Assembly: GCA_021827705.1 (NCBI GenBank)
Contig: JAKAUQ010000012.1
Location: forward strand, 1 to 64,000
Direction: 5' to 3'
Source: Actinomycetes bacterium
GTDB taxonomy: Bacteria > Actinomycetota > Acidimicrobiia > Acidimicrobiales > RAAP-2
DNA: 64,000 bases
In this document: positions 1 through 9,049 of the stretch, in pieces
How the letters are laid out: the number at the start of each line of letters is the position of its first letter
How positions within the stretch are numbered: position 1 is the first letter of the stretch
Position numbers and translations under genes: made by a program
Notes under the pieces: model-generated
Databases searched by the model: none
What the model saw: the letters and a program-made list of their open reading frames with translations, nothing else
Told to the model about the DNA's origin: nothing

Positions 1-2
1 TG

Positions 3-398
3 TACGGCAACGCCGAGGCGTCCACGACACCGACGAAGAGCCAGCCGATCTGGCAGCCCTGCGCCGGTTCGGTCCACGGCCCCGTTGCCGGGGCGACCAA
101 GGTCGGTGGCCCCTCGGGCTACGGCCTTTACGGTGACTTTCGGACGATGAAGCGAGTCGGGGCCAACGAGGTCGTGGTCTCGACCTTCCCCTACGGCAAG
201 GGTCACGTCGCCACCGAGACCGACGTGATCGACCGGGCGACGCACCTTCCGGTGAGCGGCACCACGATGGTGAGCGGTGCACCGGGCCAGCCCGCGTACA
301 CCACACGCTGGACGCTCACGTGGTACCACGTGCCGATCTACCCGCCCCGCACCGACGGGACGTGCGCGACGATATACCCCGCCTCGGTGGCCTCGTAA
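3..398 (+). CDS. 3' end of a hypothetical protein (5'-truncated by window edge)
   Basis: An open frame enters from the left edge of the window and ends at TAA 396-398, giving at least 131 residues. An internal ATG at 147 would give only 83 residues, but the frame is open upstream of it, so the gene probably starts outside the window. The visible part is rich in Gly, Thr, Pro and Tyr, has two Cys residues and no membrane segment, and looks like the C-terminal part of an exported protein. I do not recognise the family. Confidence 0.55.
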   Translation, partial: YGNAEASTTPTKSQPIWQPCAGSVHGPVAGATKVGGPSGYGLYGDFRTMKRVGANEVVVSTFPYGKGHVATETDVIDRATHLPVSGTTMVSGAPGQPAYTTRWTLTWYHVPIYPPRTDGTCATIYPASVAS

Positions 399-1187
399 CG
401 GCACCCCGGCAGGTTGCTGACGCGGCTGACGTATCGCAGCGATGACGACGATGGCTGGAGAGGTGCCGCCACGTGTCACGTGCTGGAGTGCATCTCACCG
501 GCCGAACGAACGAACGAACGATGGTACCGACCCGTCTCGTGACGGGCCCACGCGGTTCTCTGCGCGCTCGGCCACTGTCAGATTGCTCGCCGGGTCGTCG
601 GGAACACTCGAGGTGGTGCGACCACAGGAACATCTCGTCCGCCATCGAGCCGTTGCTGTTGAGATGTCCAGTGACTCTCCTCGTCCAGAGCCCCGGAGCC
701 CGCAGGCTCCGTGCGGTGCGCTGCGGGCCCGTCGTCAGCCACGGTGCGCACATCAAGCGCGCCCGCTCCACCTGGAGTGATCACTCGCTCGAGCCGGGCT
801 TCGCGTGGATGGCGTGACATCACTCACCGAGGCCAGCAGGGGGCCGGTACCTCGGCTCCCCGCTGGCGCGCTCGTGACGAACCGGGGGTGGGCCCACCGG
901 CACACCAGTGTGCGCCCCGTCACCCAGCCTCCGGGACAGACGACTCCCGCAGGACTACGGACACCGGTCACACAGCCAGATCGATCGAACCGACCGTTCC
1001 GCGCTGCCTATCGGCCAGCCAGGCCCCGACACGCCGAATGCTGGAGGACGTCATCGGTGGCTTCAAGCACGGCATTGCCCGCGAAGCCCCCGTGGGCAGC
1101 ATCGTCGACTCTCGCGTCCGTCGCCCCTGACGGCACAGAGTCCAGCCCCACTGGGAGTCCCCCGGTGTGCGGGTGTATACCGGGCTC
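399..1187. other. Non-coding stretch with a (CGAA)4 microsatellite
   Basis: About 790 bases separate the truncated first gene from the next one. Several open frames cross it on both strands, but they overlap each other and their translations are Arg/Pro/Ser-rich with no recognisable domain, so I do not call a gene. The only distinct pattern is the tetranucleotide repeat CGAA, four tandem copies at 503-518. It may contain decayed coding sequence that I cannot identify. Confidence 0.4.
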
Positions 1188-1865
1188 ATGACGGCCCTCC
1201 GTCGGTCCCTCCTGGTGGTAGTGGTGATCGCCCTGATCGGTGTGGCCCTCCTCGGCGCAAACGCCGCCCGTCGCAGCTCGCGCGCACCCACCTCGGCCCC
1301 CTCGACCACCGCCGTCGACGCCACGTGGATGGCACTGTGGCCGAGTTCCACCAGCGCCACGCGCTACACCAGCCCGCGCTCGGCGGCCCTGGCCTTCGCC
1401 ACGCACGTCCTCACGATGACCCGGCCCGTCGCCCATCGCTTCGAGCGAGGTGACACGCGCTCCGGCGAGGTCCTCCTCCAGAGCACAGCGCGCGGCCCCG
1501 TGACGACCGTCCTGGTTCGCCAGCTCACTGCCGACAACACCTGGTGGGTCCTCGGCGCGCTGGGCACCGACCTCGAGATCTCCGAGCCGGCGGCGCTGTC
1601 TGGCACCTCGTCGCCGATGGCCGTTCGCGGCCAGAGCACGTCCTTTGAGGGTGTGATCGATCTGGCCCTCTACCGCGATGGATCCGCGCACGCGATCGCC
1701 ACGGCCACGGTGCGGGGCGGATCGATGGGAGTAATGGGACCGTTCTCGGCGAGCCTCACCTACGTCACGCCCACCGGGACCTACGGCAACCTCGTCGTCT
1801 TCTCCCGCTCCGCCAAGGACGGCTCGGTCCTCGAGGCGTCGGCCCTACGACTGCGCCTCACCTGA
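1188..1865 (+). CDS. Membrane-anchored or secreted protein with Gmad2-like domain
   Basis: The protein has 225 residues from ATG 1188; a GTG at 1167 would add seven residues before the signal sequence and is less likely. A basic N-terminus (TALRRS) is followed by a hydrophobic run rich in Val, Leu and Ile at about residues 6-26, which is a signal peptide or membrane anchor. A Ser/Thr/Pro-rich linker follows. The C-terminal 85 or so residues (RGQSTSFEGVID, then MGPFSASLTY and SAKDGS) resemble the Gmad2 immunoglobulin-like domain found in GerM-type and other actinobacterial envelope proteins. It stands alone between a gap and a convergent gene. The function is unknown, and the domain call is from pattern only. 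Confidence 0.6.
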   Translation: MTALRRSLLVVVVIALIGVALLGANAARRSSRAPTSAPSTTAVDATWMALWPSSTSATRYTSPRSAALAFATHVLTMTRPVAHRFERGDTRSGEVLLQSTARGPVTTVLVRQLTADNTWWVLGALGTDLEISEPAALSGTSSPMAVRGQSTSFEGVIDLALYRDGSAHAIATATVRGGSMGVMGPFSASLTYVTPTGTYGNLVVFSRSAKDGSVLEASALRLRLT

Positions 1866-2034
1866 TCTCCCCGGAGACCGGGGCCGCCGGCGCTGATGCC
1901 CTCTCGGGTGCGACTGCGCTGTGGTGCATCTGCCCGCGTCGGCGGACTCGCGCGACGCCGGCCGGACCTCCTGTGGGGAGGTGCCGAAGCGCCGGCCCGA
2001 AGAGCAGCGTCCCCGGGGCCCGCGCGGCCCCAAC

Positions 2035-3249
2035 CTACCCGCCCAGGGCGACGGGGGTCCAGTGCGCCCCGGCGTCAACCGTGCGCAGGAGCACCGCAGC
2101 CACCGACGTCGGTGGACCGATCAAGGCGATCGCGAATCCCGGGCCCCTAGGCCCCAGCTCCACCTGGCGCAGCTCGTGGCGCACCACGATGCGCCAGGTC
2201 GCGCCCCCATTGATGCTACGCACCACCTGGGATGCGCCGCCCGCGGTCTCGCGCTCCACGAGGAGTACCCCCGCCGCGGGCGTCGCCGGAAGCCCCGGGA
2301 CGACGGGAAACACCTGGCGGTACGAGGCGGACAGCTCGTGGCGCGCCACGAAGGTCCGGCCGCCGTCGGGGGAGGTGAAGAGCCAGGTCGATCCGTCGTT
2401 CCACCCCGGCGGCACGGCGGACGTGGGCGGGTAGTCGAATCCCGCGCTCGCCGCGACCACCACGAGAGAGTCGGGTGACACCGCAGCCACCGGGCGCAGA
2501 CTCGCGCTGCGCAAGGCGAGCGACGCCACCGGCCAGGGCACCCAGAACCCGTGCGCGCCGAGGCGGGCGAACCACATGCCCCGGTCGTTGCCCCCCGTGA
2601 ACCACCCCCGGCGACCCGCGAACGTGAAGGCCCCCTGCAGCTGCGTCCCTCCCGCGGGCATCCAGAGCCTCACTCGGGACCTGCTGGACCAGCGGTCCTG
2701 GGAGGACGCGGTAGCCAGGATCGACGCCTGGGACGACGAGGACGCACCGTACAGGTAGGTCCAGGCCCCGTGCGTCGCCATGGTCACGACGCCCAGATCG
2801 ATGCGCAGGGGACCCAGGGGGACGGGGATCCAGCTGGCTCCCCCCGAGTGCGTGGCCCACAGCCCGTTCACGAAGCCCGTCGTGGTGAGGGCGGGGACCG
2901 CGCCGTAGATCCAGCCGTCGCGGGCGTCGGCGAAGTGCACGCTCAGCGTGGCGTACCCGTTGGCGCCGCCGTAGGTGCCCCACGCCGCCTGCGCGACACC
3001 GCGCGCCACGGGGCCGGGTACCGGCACTCTGGCCCAGCGCGCCCCGGCGTCACGAGTGCGCGCCAGCGAGACGCAGGTGTCGCCCGCGCAGTCGGCGAGC
3101 GACAGGACGTAGCCGACACGGGGGCTGGGAAAGGACAGCGAGAGCGGACGCGGCGTCCCTGCGGGTGCCGCCCGTGCGGCCCCCGGCAGTCCCAGGGTCG
3201 CCGTGGCGACGACCCCGACCGCGATCAGGATCGTGGAGCGTACCCGCAT
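2035..3249 (-). CDS. Exported Asp-box (BNR-type) beta-propeller protein
   Basis: The protein has 404 residues with a clear Sec signal peptide (residues 1-28, ending AARA|AP). The mature part carries at least five Asp-box motifs spread through the chain: TRDAGARW, HSGGASW, SPDGGRTF, SINGGATW and TVDAGAHW. These short turns mark the blades of sialidase-like or YCF48-like beta-propellers. Asp-boxes do not imply sialidase activity, and I see no catalytic Arg triad. It is probably an extracellular binding or scaffold protein. It is convergent with the upstream Gmad2-like gene and divergent from the aminotransferase at 3387. Confidence 0.7.
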   Translation of the reverse strand: MRVRSTILIAVGVVATATLGLPGAARAAPAGTPRPLSLSFPSPRVGYVLSLADCAGDTCVSLARTRDAGARWARVPVPGPVARGVAQAAWGTYGGANGYATLSVHFADARDGWIYGAVPALTTTGFVNGLWATHSGGASWIPVPLGPLRIDLGVVTMATHGAWTYLYGASSSSQASILATASSQDRWSSRSRVRLWMPAGGTQLQGAFTFAGRRGWFTGGNDRGMWFARLGAHGFWVPWPVASLALRSASLRPVAAVSPDSLVVVAASAGFDYPPTSAVPPGWNDGSTWLFTSPDGGRTFVARHELSASYRQVFPVVPGLPATPAAGVLLVERETAGGASQVVRSINGGATWRIVVRHELRQVELGPRGPGFAIALIGPPTSVAAVLLRTVDAGAHWTPVALGG

Positions 3250-3386
3250 GTCCGAGCCTCCTCACCCGCGACGCGTCGAGCCTAGGGTGGTCGGCCCACG
3301 CCGTCGCGACGGGCCGCGGGACCGCCCCGGACGGCCCGTCTGGGCGAGACTCGTTCGGTTAGCGTCTCTGAGGAAGGGAGGCCCCC

Positions 3387-4724
3387 ATGAGCCCGGATCG
3401 ATCGACCATGACCAGCCAGGAGCGCGAGCGGGCCTCGGTCTTTCACTCCTGGTCCGCCCAGGCCTCCATCCACCCCCTGATGGTGCGCGGGGCCGCGGGG
3501 TGCGAAGTGTTCACCGAGGACGGCCGGACCCTCCTCGACTTCTCATCCCAGCTGGTCAACACGAACCTCGGGCACCAGCATCCCGACGTCGTGGCCGCCA
3601 TCGCGTCCCAGGCCGCCCTCTTGTGCACCATCGCGCCCCAGCACGGCTACGCATCGCGCTACCGGGCCGCCGAGCTGATCTTGGACCACTCGTTCGAAGG
3701 CGCGGCCAAGGTCTTCTTCACCAACGGCGGGACTGAGGCCAACGAGCACGCCGTGCGCATGGCCCGCCTGGTGACCGGTCGCCCCAAGGTGCTGGCCGCC
3801 TACCGCAGCTACCACGGCGCCACGGCCACGTCGATCAACCTCACCGGAGACCCGCGGCGCTGGCCCAGCGATCAGGGGACCTCTGGGGTGGTGCACGTCT
3901 TTGGGCCCCACCTGTACCGCTCCGTGTTCCACGCCACGACGCCCGAGGAGGAGTCCGCCCGCGCCCTGGCTCACCTCGAGGACGTCATCGTCTTCGAAGG
4001 GCCCCAGACCATTGCGGCCATCATCTTGGAGACCATTCCCGGCACCGCGGGCATCCTGGTCCCCCCGCCCGGGTATCTGGCGGGCGTGCGGGAGCTGTGC
4101 GACCGCTACGGCATCGTCTACATCGCCGACGAGGTGATGGCCGGCTTCGGGCGCACGGGCTCCTGGTTTGCCTACCAGCACTTCGACGTGACCCCGGACC
4201 TCGTGACCTTCGCCAAGGGCGTGAACTCGGGCTACGTCCCTCTGGGCGGCGTCGTGGTGAACCAAACCATCGCCCACGCCTTCGATGACCGGGCCTACCC
4301 CGGAGGGCTCACGTACTCGGGCCACCCCCTGGCCTGCGCGGCCGCGGTGGCCACCATCGAAGTCATGGAGCGCGACGGGATCGTCGAGCACGCCCGGCGC
4401 ATCGGCGACGAGGTCCTGGCTCCCGGGCTGCGGGCCCTGGCCGGCGCGCACCCCAGCATCGGCGAGGTCCGGGGCCTCGGGGTCTTCTTCGCGCTCGACC
4501 TCGTCGCCAACCAGGAGACTCGTGAGCCCCTCGCGCCCTACGGCTCGTCATCGCCGGCGATGGACGCCGTCATCACGGCCTGCCGGGACGAGGGCCTCTT
4601 GATCTTCGCGAACTTCAATCGCCTCCACGTCGTGCCGCCCTGCGTTATCAGCGCCGATCAGGCCCGCGACGGCCTGGCACGCCTCGATCGGGCCCTGGCC
4701 GTCGCCGACCAGCACGTGCGCTGA
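3387..4724 (+). CDS. PLP-dependent class III aminotransferase
   Basis: The protein has 445 residues and shows the fold-type I class III (omega-transaminase) signature. GTEAN at 115-119 binds the cofactor phosphate. YHG at 142-144 includes the aromatic residue that stacks on the PLP ring. IADEV at 246-250 contains the Asp that pairs with the pyridine nitrogen, and TFAKG places the Schiff-base lysine at K277. A strong ribosome-binding site (GGGAGG) precedes ATG 3387; a second ATG lies seven codons in. The donor and acceptor cannot be read from the sequence; relatives include taurine:pyruvate and beta-alanine:pyruvate transaminases. The next gene starts two bases after the stop, so the two are probably co-transcribed. 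Confidence 0.85.
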   Translation: MSPDRSTMTSQERERASVFHSWSAQASIHPLMVRGAAGCEVFTEDGRTLLDFSSQLVNTNLGHQHPDVVAAIASQAALLCTIAPQHGYASRYRAAELILDHSFEGAAKVFFTNGGTEANEHAVRMARLVTGRPKVLAAYRSYHGATATSINLTGDPRRWPSDQGTSGVVHVFGPHLYRSVFHATTPEEESARALAHLEDVIVFEGPQTIAAIILETIPGTAGILVPPPGYLAGVRELCDRYGIVYIADEVMAGFGRTGSWFAYQHFDVTPDLVTFAKGVNSGYVPLGGVVVNQTIAHAFDDRAYPGGLTYSGHPLACAAAVATIEVMERDGIVEHARRIGDEVLAPGLRALAGAHPSIGEVRGLGVFFALDLVANQETREPLAPYGSSSPAMDAVITACRDEGLLIFANFNRLHVVPPCVISADQARDGLARLDRALAVADQHVR

Positions 4725-4726
4725 GG

Positions 4727-5362
4727 ATGGCCGTGTCGTCGCGAGCCCGCGTGGCCGCCGCGATCCGCCGGCTGGGACACGACGTCGTGGCCCACGAGGT
4801 CGCCCCCGACGACCTCGAGCGGCTCGCCGACGAGCTCGAGGGTCTGGCCGCGCGCGTCGCCGCCAGCCCTCCGCGGCGCCACCGGACCGACACCCGTCCC
4901 AGTGCCTCGCCGTCCCCCGGGAGCCACCCCGAGGCCGTGGCGCTCTTCGCCCACTTGGCGAGCGACGCCGTCGTGGCCGGTGAGGCCAACCCGTTGGGCC
5001 TGGGGGCGCGCTTCTGGCTCGAGGGCAACACTGTGGTCATGGAGGCCGTCGTGGGGCCGGCGTTCGCCGGTGCACCGGGACGGGCCCACGGGGGGATCCT
5101 GGCCGCGGTGATCGACGAAACCATGGGAACGGTTCTCGCCCACCAGGGCATCTTCGCGCTCACCGCCTGGCTCCACGTGACCTTCGCGGGGCCCGCCCCG
5201 CTGGGTCAGCCCCTCACCACGCGCGCGTGGCTCGCTGACCGCCACGACCGCAAGATCACGGTCCAGGCGCGCGTCGCGGCCGCCGGCGCGCTCGTCGCCG
5301 AGGCGGAGGCATTGTTCATCACCGTCGACCCGCATCCCTTCCTCGCCGGTCCCCCCCGCTAG
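4727..5362 (+). CDS. Hotdog-fold thioesterase (PaaI/4HBT type)
   Basis: The protein has 211 residues. The C-terminal two thirds form a single hotdog domain: GRAHGGILAAVIDETMG is the hotdog helix motif, with its acidic residue (D) placed for thioester hydrolysis, followed by beta strands LHVTFAGP and ITVQARV. The N-terminal 65 residues are helical, Ala/Arg/Asp-rich and not part of the domain. Such enzymes hydrolyse acyl-CoA thioesters. The substrate is unknown. The start is two bases after the aminotransferase stop, which suggests an operon. A second hotdog protein lies at 7045-7512. Confidence 0.75.
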   Translation: MAVSSRARVAAAIRRLGHDVVAHEVAPDDLERLADELEGLAARVAASPPRRHRTDTRPSASPSPGSHPEAVALFAHLASDAVVAGEANPLGLGARFWLEGNTVVMEAVVGPAFAGAPGRAHGGILAAVIDETMGTVLAHQGIFALTAWLHVTFAGPAPLGQPLTTRAWLADRHDRKITVQARVAAAGALVAEAEALFITVDPHPFLAGPPR

Positions 5363-5398
5363 AGATGGCGCTCCGACTCGCGCGCCGCTTCCGGCGCC

Positions 5399-6140
5399 CC
5401 AAGGTTCCCCGGTCACGGTCGACTTCTGGTACCGAAAGCCGCTAGGACGGCGATGGGTGGGGCGACCTCGGACTCCTTCGTCCACCACTCCAACCCGAGC
5501 TGGTGGTCCTGGCCGGGGCGGTCGTGTTCGCGCTGGCCCTCGGGCTCCACGTCACAGCCCGCGTCACCTCGGGGGGACGTACTGGTTCGCGGTGGTCATG
5601 GTCGGGGTGTTCGGCACCATGGGCGCCGACGTCGTCCCCGGGGCGCTCGGCGTCCCTTACGCGCTGTCGACCATGGCGTTCGCACTGGCCGTGGCCACCG
5701 GGTTCGTCGTTGGGCACCGGGTCGAGGGGACACTCTCGACCCACACCAACGTCACCACGGCGCGAGCTGTTCTCCGGGGGCGCCGTCGTGGGGATCTTGG
5801 CCCGGGGCGCGGCGGCCGGCGACCGGACCGCCTTGGCTCCTCCGGGGATACCGCAGCGCCGCGGCGATCTTCCTCGTCGGGTTCGCCACGCTGGACACCC
5901 TCTCGCCCCCCCCCGGCACGCCACCGAGTCCTCTCCTTTTGGAGCGCGAACGTCCCGACGCGACCGCTCGGAGCCTCGGTCGCCGACTGGCTGGGCTTCC
6001 CGCGCGTGATGGGCGGGCTAGGGGTAGGGGCGGGGACCACGGCGCTCGCCATCTGCGCCCTGATTGTCGTCGGCGTGCTCACGAGCACGGGTCGAGAGTC
6101 GCCACCGGTAGCGTGGCGACATGCCCGCCGTGACCGCTGA
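5399..6140 (+). pseudogene. Decayed COG4705-type integral membrane protein, multiple frameshifts
   Basis: Pieces of one recognisable membrane protein lie in order but in changing frames: VTVDFWYRK (about 5412-5435), TAMGGATSDSFVHH (5447-5490), ELVVLAGAVVFALALG (5497-5550), YWFAVVMVGVFGTMGAD through THTNVTTA (5580-5763), RRELFSGGAVVGILARG (5764-5820), GYRSAAAIFLVGFATL (5850-5895) and FWSANVPTRPLGAS to the stop at 6140. The order and the motifs (FWV.K, GTLS.HT, TRPLGAS.ADWL) follow the COG4705 family of uncharacterised membrane-anchored proteins. At least six frame changes are needed to read through, so the gene is dead as it stands, unless the assembly is poor here; neighbouring genes are intact. 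Its tail overlaps the pirin start. Confidence 0.75.
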
Positions 6141-7077
6141 CCCGCTGACGCTGCCGCGCTTGGCCGCGGCGGGGCCAACACAGCGCGCGCGGCGCGTCAC
6201 CACGCTCACCACCGCCCCGGCGGGCCTCGAGGGCGAGGGGTTCCCGGTCTATCGGGCCTTCGCTGGCGTGAGCCTGGGTGAGCTGGATCCCTTCGTGCAC
6301 CTGGACCAGATGGGCGAGGTCGACTACGCGCCCGGTGAGCCCAAGGGGACCCCGTGGCACCCCCACCGGGGCTTCGAGACGGTGACCTACATGATCGACG
6401 GCATCTTCGTGCACCAGGACTCGATCGGGGGCGGCGGCGTCATCGAGAACGGCGCCACGCAGTGGATGACGGCGGGCGCGGGCATCTTGCACATCGAGCG
6501 GCCGCCCGAGTCACTGGTCGCCTCCGGCGGTCGGTTCCACGGCATCCAGCTCTGGGTCAACCTGCCCGCCAGCCAGAAGATGACGGCTCCGCGCTACCAG
6601 GACATCGCGGCGCACGCCGTGCCCCTGGTGACCTCTCCGGACGGCGACGCGATCGTGCGGGTGGTGGCCGGGACGGTGGGCGGCTTCGCCGGGCCCGGCG
6701 TGACCCATACCCCGATCGCCCTGGCGCACATCACGCTGCTGCCCGGCGCCCACCTGGTGCTGCCCTGGGACGCCAGCTTCAACGCCCTGACCTACGCCCT
6801 GGCCGGCTCGGGCACAGTGGGTGACGAGCGCCGGCCCCTGCGGGCGAGCCAGCTGGCCGTCCACCGCGACGGCGACGTCCTGGTGATGGCGGCCGACGAG
6901 CACCAGGACTCGCGCACCGAGGCCTTCGAGGTGCTGGTCCTCGGGGGCCAGCCCCTCGGCGAGCCGGTCGCCGCCTACGGACCCTTCGTGATGAACACGC
7001 GCGCCGAACTCGTCCAGGCCTTCGACGACTACCAGGTCGGACGTCTAGGCCAGATCCCGGCCAGCCACCTCGACTGA
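6121..7077 (+). CDS. Pirin family cupin protein
   Basis: The protein has 318 residues and the bicupin pirin layout. The metal-binding motif WHPHRGFET supplies H80 and H82, and GILHIE supplies H124 and E126, the four ligands that hold iron in human pirin and E. coli YhhW. The C-terminal cupin begins at about residue 185. Pirins act as quercetin dioxygenases or redox-sensitive regulators; the role here is unknown. Residues 1-35 precede the usual pirin start and include a Thr/Arg-rich stretch, so a later start is possible. The 3' end overlaps the convergent thioesterase gene by 33 bases. Confidence 0.85.
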   Translation: MPAVTADPLTLPRLAAAGPTQRARRVTTLTTAPAGLEGEGFPVYRAFAGVSLGELDPFVHLDQMGEVDYAPGEPKGTPWHPHRGFETVTYMIDGIFVHQDSIGGGGVIENGATQWMTAGAGILHIERPPESLVASGGRFHGIQLWVNLPASQKMTAPRYQDIAAHAVPLVTSPDGDAIVRVVAGTVGGFAGPGVTHTPIALAHITLLPGAHLVLPWDASFNALTYALAGSGTVGDERRPLRASQLAVHRDGDVLVMAADEHQDSRTEAFEVLVLGGQPLGEPVAAYGPFVMNTRAELVQAFDDYQVGRLGQIPASHLD

Positions 7078-7512
7078 CCCGCCCGGCGCCCGGCGCACGA
7101 GGAACGTCGCCGTGGCCCGACTGATGGGTCGGCCCTCGCCGTCGACGACCTGGGCCTCGGCGAAGGCGATGCGACGGGTCAGGCGCACGACGTCGCCGCG
7201 CAGCACGTAGGTGGCACCCTGGTGGGCCGCGCGCACCAGCTCGGTCCCGATCTCCAAGGTGGCTTCGGCTCGCTCGCCAGCGGGGAGAGCCGCATTGATG
7301 GCGAAGTTCATGGCCGCGTCCAGCACCGTGGCGTGCACGCCGGCCTGCACCAGCCCGTGGGGGTTGCAGGCCAGGGCCGTGGGCGAGAACGCTCCCTCGA
7401 CCCAGCCCAGGTCCTCGCCGTCGACGCCGTAGCGCTGCAGGCTCGCCCCCAGTGCTCCCACCAGGGCCATGCCTCCGTCGCCCAGCCAGCGGTCCATGTC
7501 ACGCCCAGCCAT
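7045..7512 (-). CDS. PaaI-type hotdog thioesterase
   Basis: The protein has 155 residues, the usual length for single-domain hotdog thioesterases. The core motif NPHGLVQAGVHATVLDAAMN contains the HGG-like turn and the catalytic acidic residue (D). The following strands, ATLEIGTELVRAA and RRIAFAEAQVVD, match the PaaI pattern. It probably hydrolyses an acyl- or aryl-CoA. It is divergent from the thiolase at 7568 with a 55-base spacer, so the pair could share a regulatory region and act on related acyl-CoA substrates. Its stop lies inside the 3' end of the pirin gene on the other strand. Confidence 0.75.
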   Translation of the reverse strand: MAGRDMDRWLGDGGMALVGALGASLQRYGVDGEDLGWVEGAFSPTALACNPHGLVQAGVHATVLDAAMNFAINAALPAGERAEATLEIGTELVRAAHQGATYVLRGDVVRLTRRIAFAEAQVVDGEGRPISRATATFLVRRAPGGSVEVAGRDLA

Positions 7513-7567
7513 CGCCTGACTTTACCGCCGGGTAGGCTCACGGACATCCACCGGGAGAGGGAGGACT

Positions 7568-8743
7568 ATGGGTGCCGTCATCGTCGATGTGGTGCGCACG
7601 CCGGGGGGCCGGCGCAACGGCAGTCTGCGCAACTGGCACGCGGTTGACCTGGCCTCCGAGGTGCTTAGCGCCCTCGCCGCCCGTAACGACCTCGACCCCA
7701 GCCTGGTCGACGACGTCATCATGGGCTGCGTCTCCCAGACCGGCGAGCAGGCCTTCAACGTCGGACGCAACGCGGTGCTGGCGGCGGGCTGGCCCGAGTC
7801 GGTGCCGGCCACCACGGTGGACCGCCAGTGCGGCTCCAGCCAGCAGGCGCTGCACTTCGCGGCCCAGGGCGTGATCGCCGGCGCCTACGACGTGGTGGTC
7901 GCCGCCGGGGTCGAGGTGATGACCCGCGTCCCCATGGGCTCGTCGATCGGTCGCGACGCGGGGCACCCCTTCGGGCCTCGCGTGAACGCGCGCTACGAGC
8001 CGGTGGGCGGTCTGCGCAACCAGGGTCTGGGAGCCGAGATGATCGCCGAGCAGTGGGACCTCAGTCGCGAGGACCTCGACTCCTTCAGCCTCGAGAGCCA
8101 CCGGCGCGCGGCGCGCGCGACCGCCGAGGGCCGCTTCGACCACGAGATCCTCCCCATCGCGGTCCGCGATGGGGAAGGACACGACACCGAGACGATCTTG
8201 CGCGTCGACGAGGGCATCCGCCCCGACACCTCGCTCGAGGCCCTGGCGGCGCTGCGACCCGCATTCGTGGAAGGTGGGCGCATCACCGCGGGCAACTCCT
8301 CCCAGATCACCGACGGCGCCTCCGCGGCCCTGGTGATGAGTGAGGAGCGTGCCGCGTCCCTCGGCCTGCGGCCGCGCGCCCGGTTCCACGCCTTCGCCCT
8401 GGCGGGGGTCGATCCGGTCAGCATGCTCACGGGCCCCATCCCGGCCACCACCAAGGTGTTGGCCCGCGCGGGGCTCTCCATCGACGACATCGACCTGGTC
8501 GAGATCAACGAGGCCTTCGCACCCGTCGTCCTGGCCTGGCAGCGCGAGCTGCACGCGGACCTCGACCGGGTCAACGTCAACGGCGGAGCCATCGCGCTCG
8601 GACACCCCCTGGGCGCCTCGGGCACCAAGCTGATGGCGACGCTGCTCAACGAGCTCGAGCGCACCGGCGGCCGCTACGGCCTCCAGACCATGTGCGAGGG
8701 CGGCGGGCTGGCCAACGCCACCATCATCGAGCGGCTGGGCTAG
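7568..8743 (+). CDS. Thiolase (acetyl-CoA acyltransferase)
   Basis: The protein has 391 residues, a typical thiolase length. The nucleophilic cysteine is C88 in VDRQCGSSQQAL. The C-terminal catalytic pair is H346 in GHPLGASG and C376 in MCEGGGLAN, and NEAF supplies the fourth conserved motif. It either cleaves 3-ketoacyl-CoA in beta-oxidation or condenses acetyl-CoA; the sequence alone does not decide. A purine-rich ribosome-binding site (GGGAGAGGGAGG) sits just before ATG 7568. No other fatty-acid gene is adjacent except the divergent thioesterase. Confidence 0.88.
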   Translation: MGAVIVDVVRTPGGRRNGSLRNWHAVDLASEVLSALAARNDLDPSLVDDVIMGCVSQTGEQAFNVGRNAVLAAGWPESVPATTVDRQCGSSQQALHFAAQGVIAGAYDVVVAAGVEVMTRVPMGSSIGRDAGHPFGPRVNARYEPVGGLRNQGLGAEMIAEQWDLSREDLDSFSLESHRRAARATAEGRFDHEILPIAVRDGEGHDTETILRVDEGIRPDTSLEALAALRPAFVEGGRITAGNSSQITDGASAALVMSEERAASLGLRPRARFHAFALAGVDPVSMLTGPIPATTKVLARAGLSIDDIDLVEINEAFAPVVLAWQRELHADLDRVNVNGGAIALGHPLGASGTKLMATLLNELERTGGRYGLQTMCEGGGLANATIIERLG

Positions 8744-9019
8744 TCAGCGGTAGCGCGTGGCCAAGTAGAAGGCCACGAACAGCGCGATCAGACCGACCAC
8801 CAGGTACCACGGCGAGGTCGATCCCGGCAGCACCTGCAGGTAGTTCAGGACGATGACCAGCAGCCCGAACATCAGCAGGTCCAGCAGCATCCAGCCGTAC
8901 CAGTGGGCCGAGTGGCTGGCCGTCGCGGGACGCGGGGGCGTGTAGCGACCCCGCTGATCGGCCGATTGGTACCGGCCCATCGTCTTGCTGGTGCGCCGCT
9001 TGGCTCCGTGAGTGGCCAT
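8744..9019 (-). CDS. crgA: Cell division protein CrgA
   Basis: A 91-residue protein with a basic, hydrophilic N-terminal tail of about 40 residues, followed by two membrane segments (about 45-62 and 71-87) separated by a short loop (PGSTSPWYL). This is the layout of actinobacterial CrgA, a small membrane protein that binds FtsZ, FtsQ and PBPs at the septum. The position just downstream of pknB on the same strand is the same as in mycobacteria and streptomycetes, and it supports the call more than the divergent sequence does. The stop is directly next to the convergent thiolase stop. Confidence 0.82.
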   Translation of the reverse strand: MATHGAKRRTSKTMGRYQSADQRGRYTPPRPATASHSAHWYGWMLLDLLMFGLLVIVLNYLQVLPGSTSPWYLVVGLIALFVAFYLATRYR

Positions 9020-9049
9020 GGCCGTCGATGTTAGCGAACGGGGCTGCGT

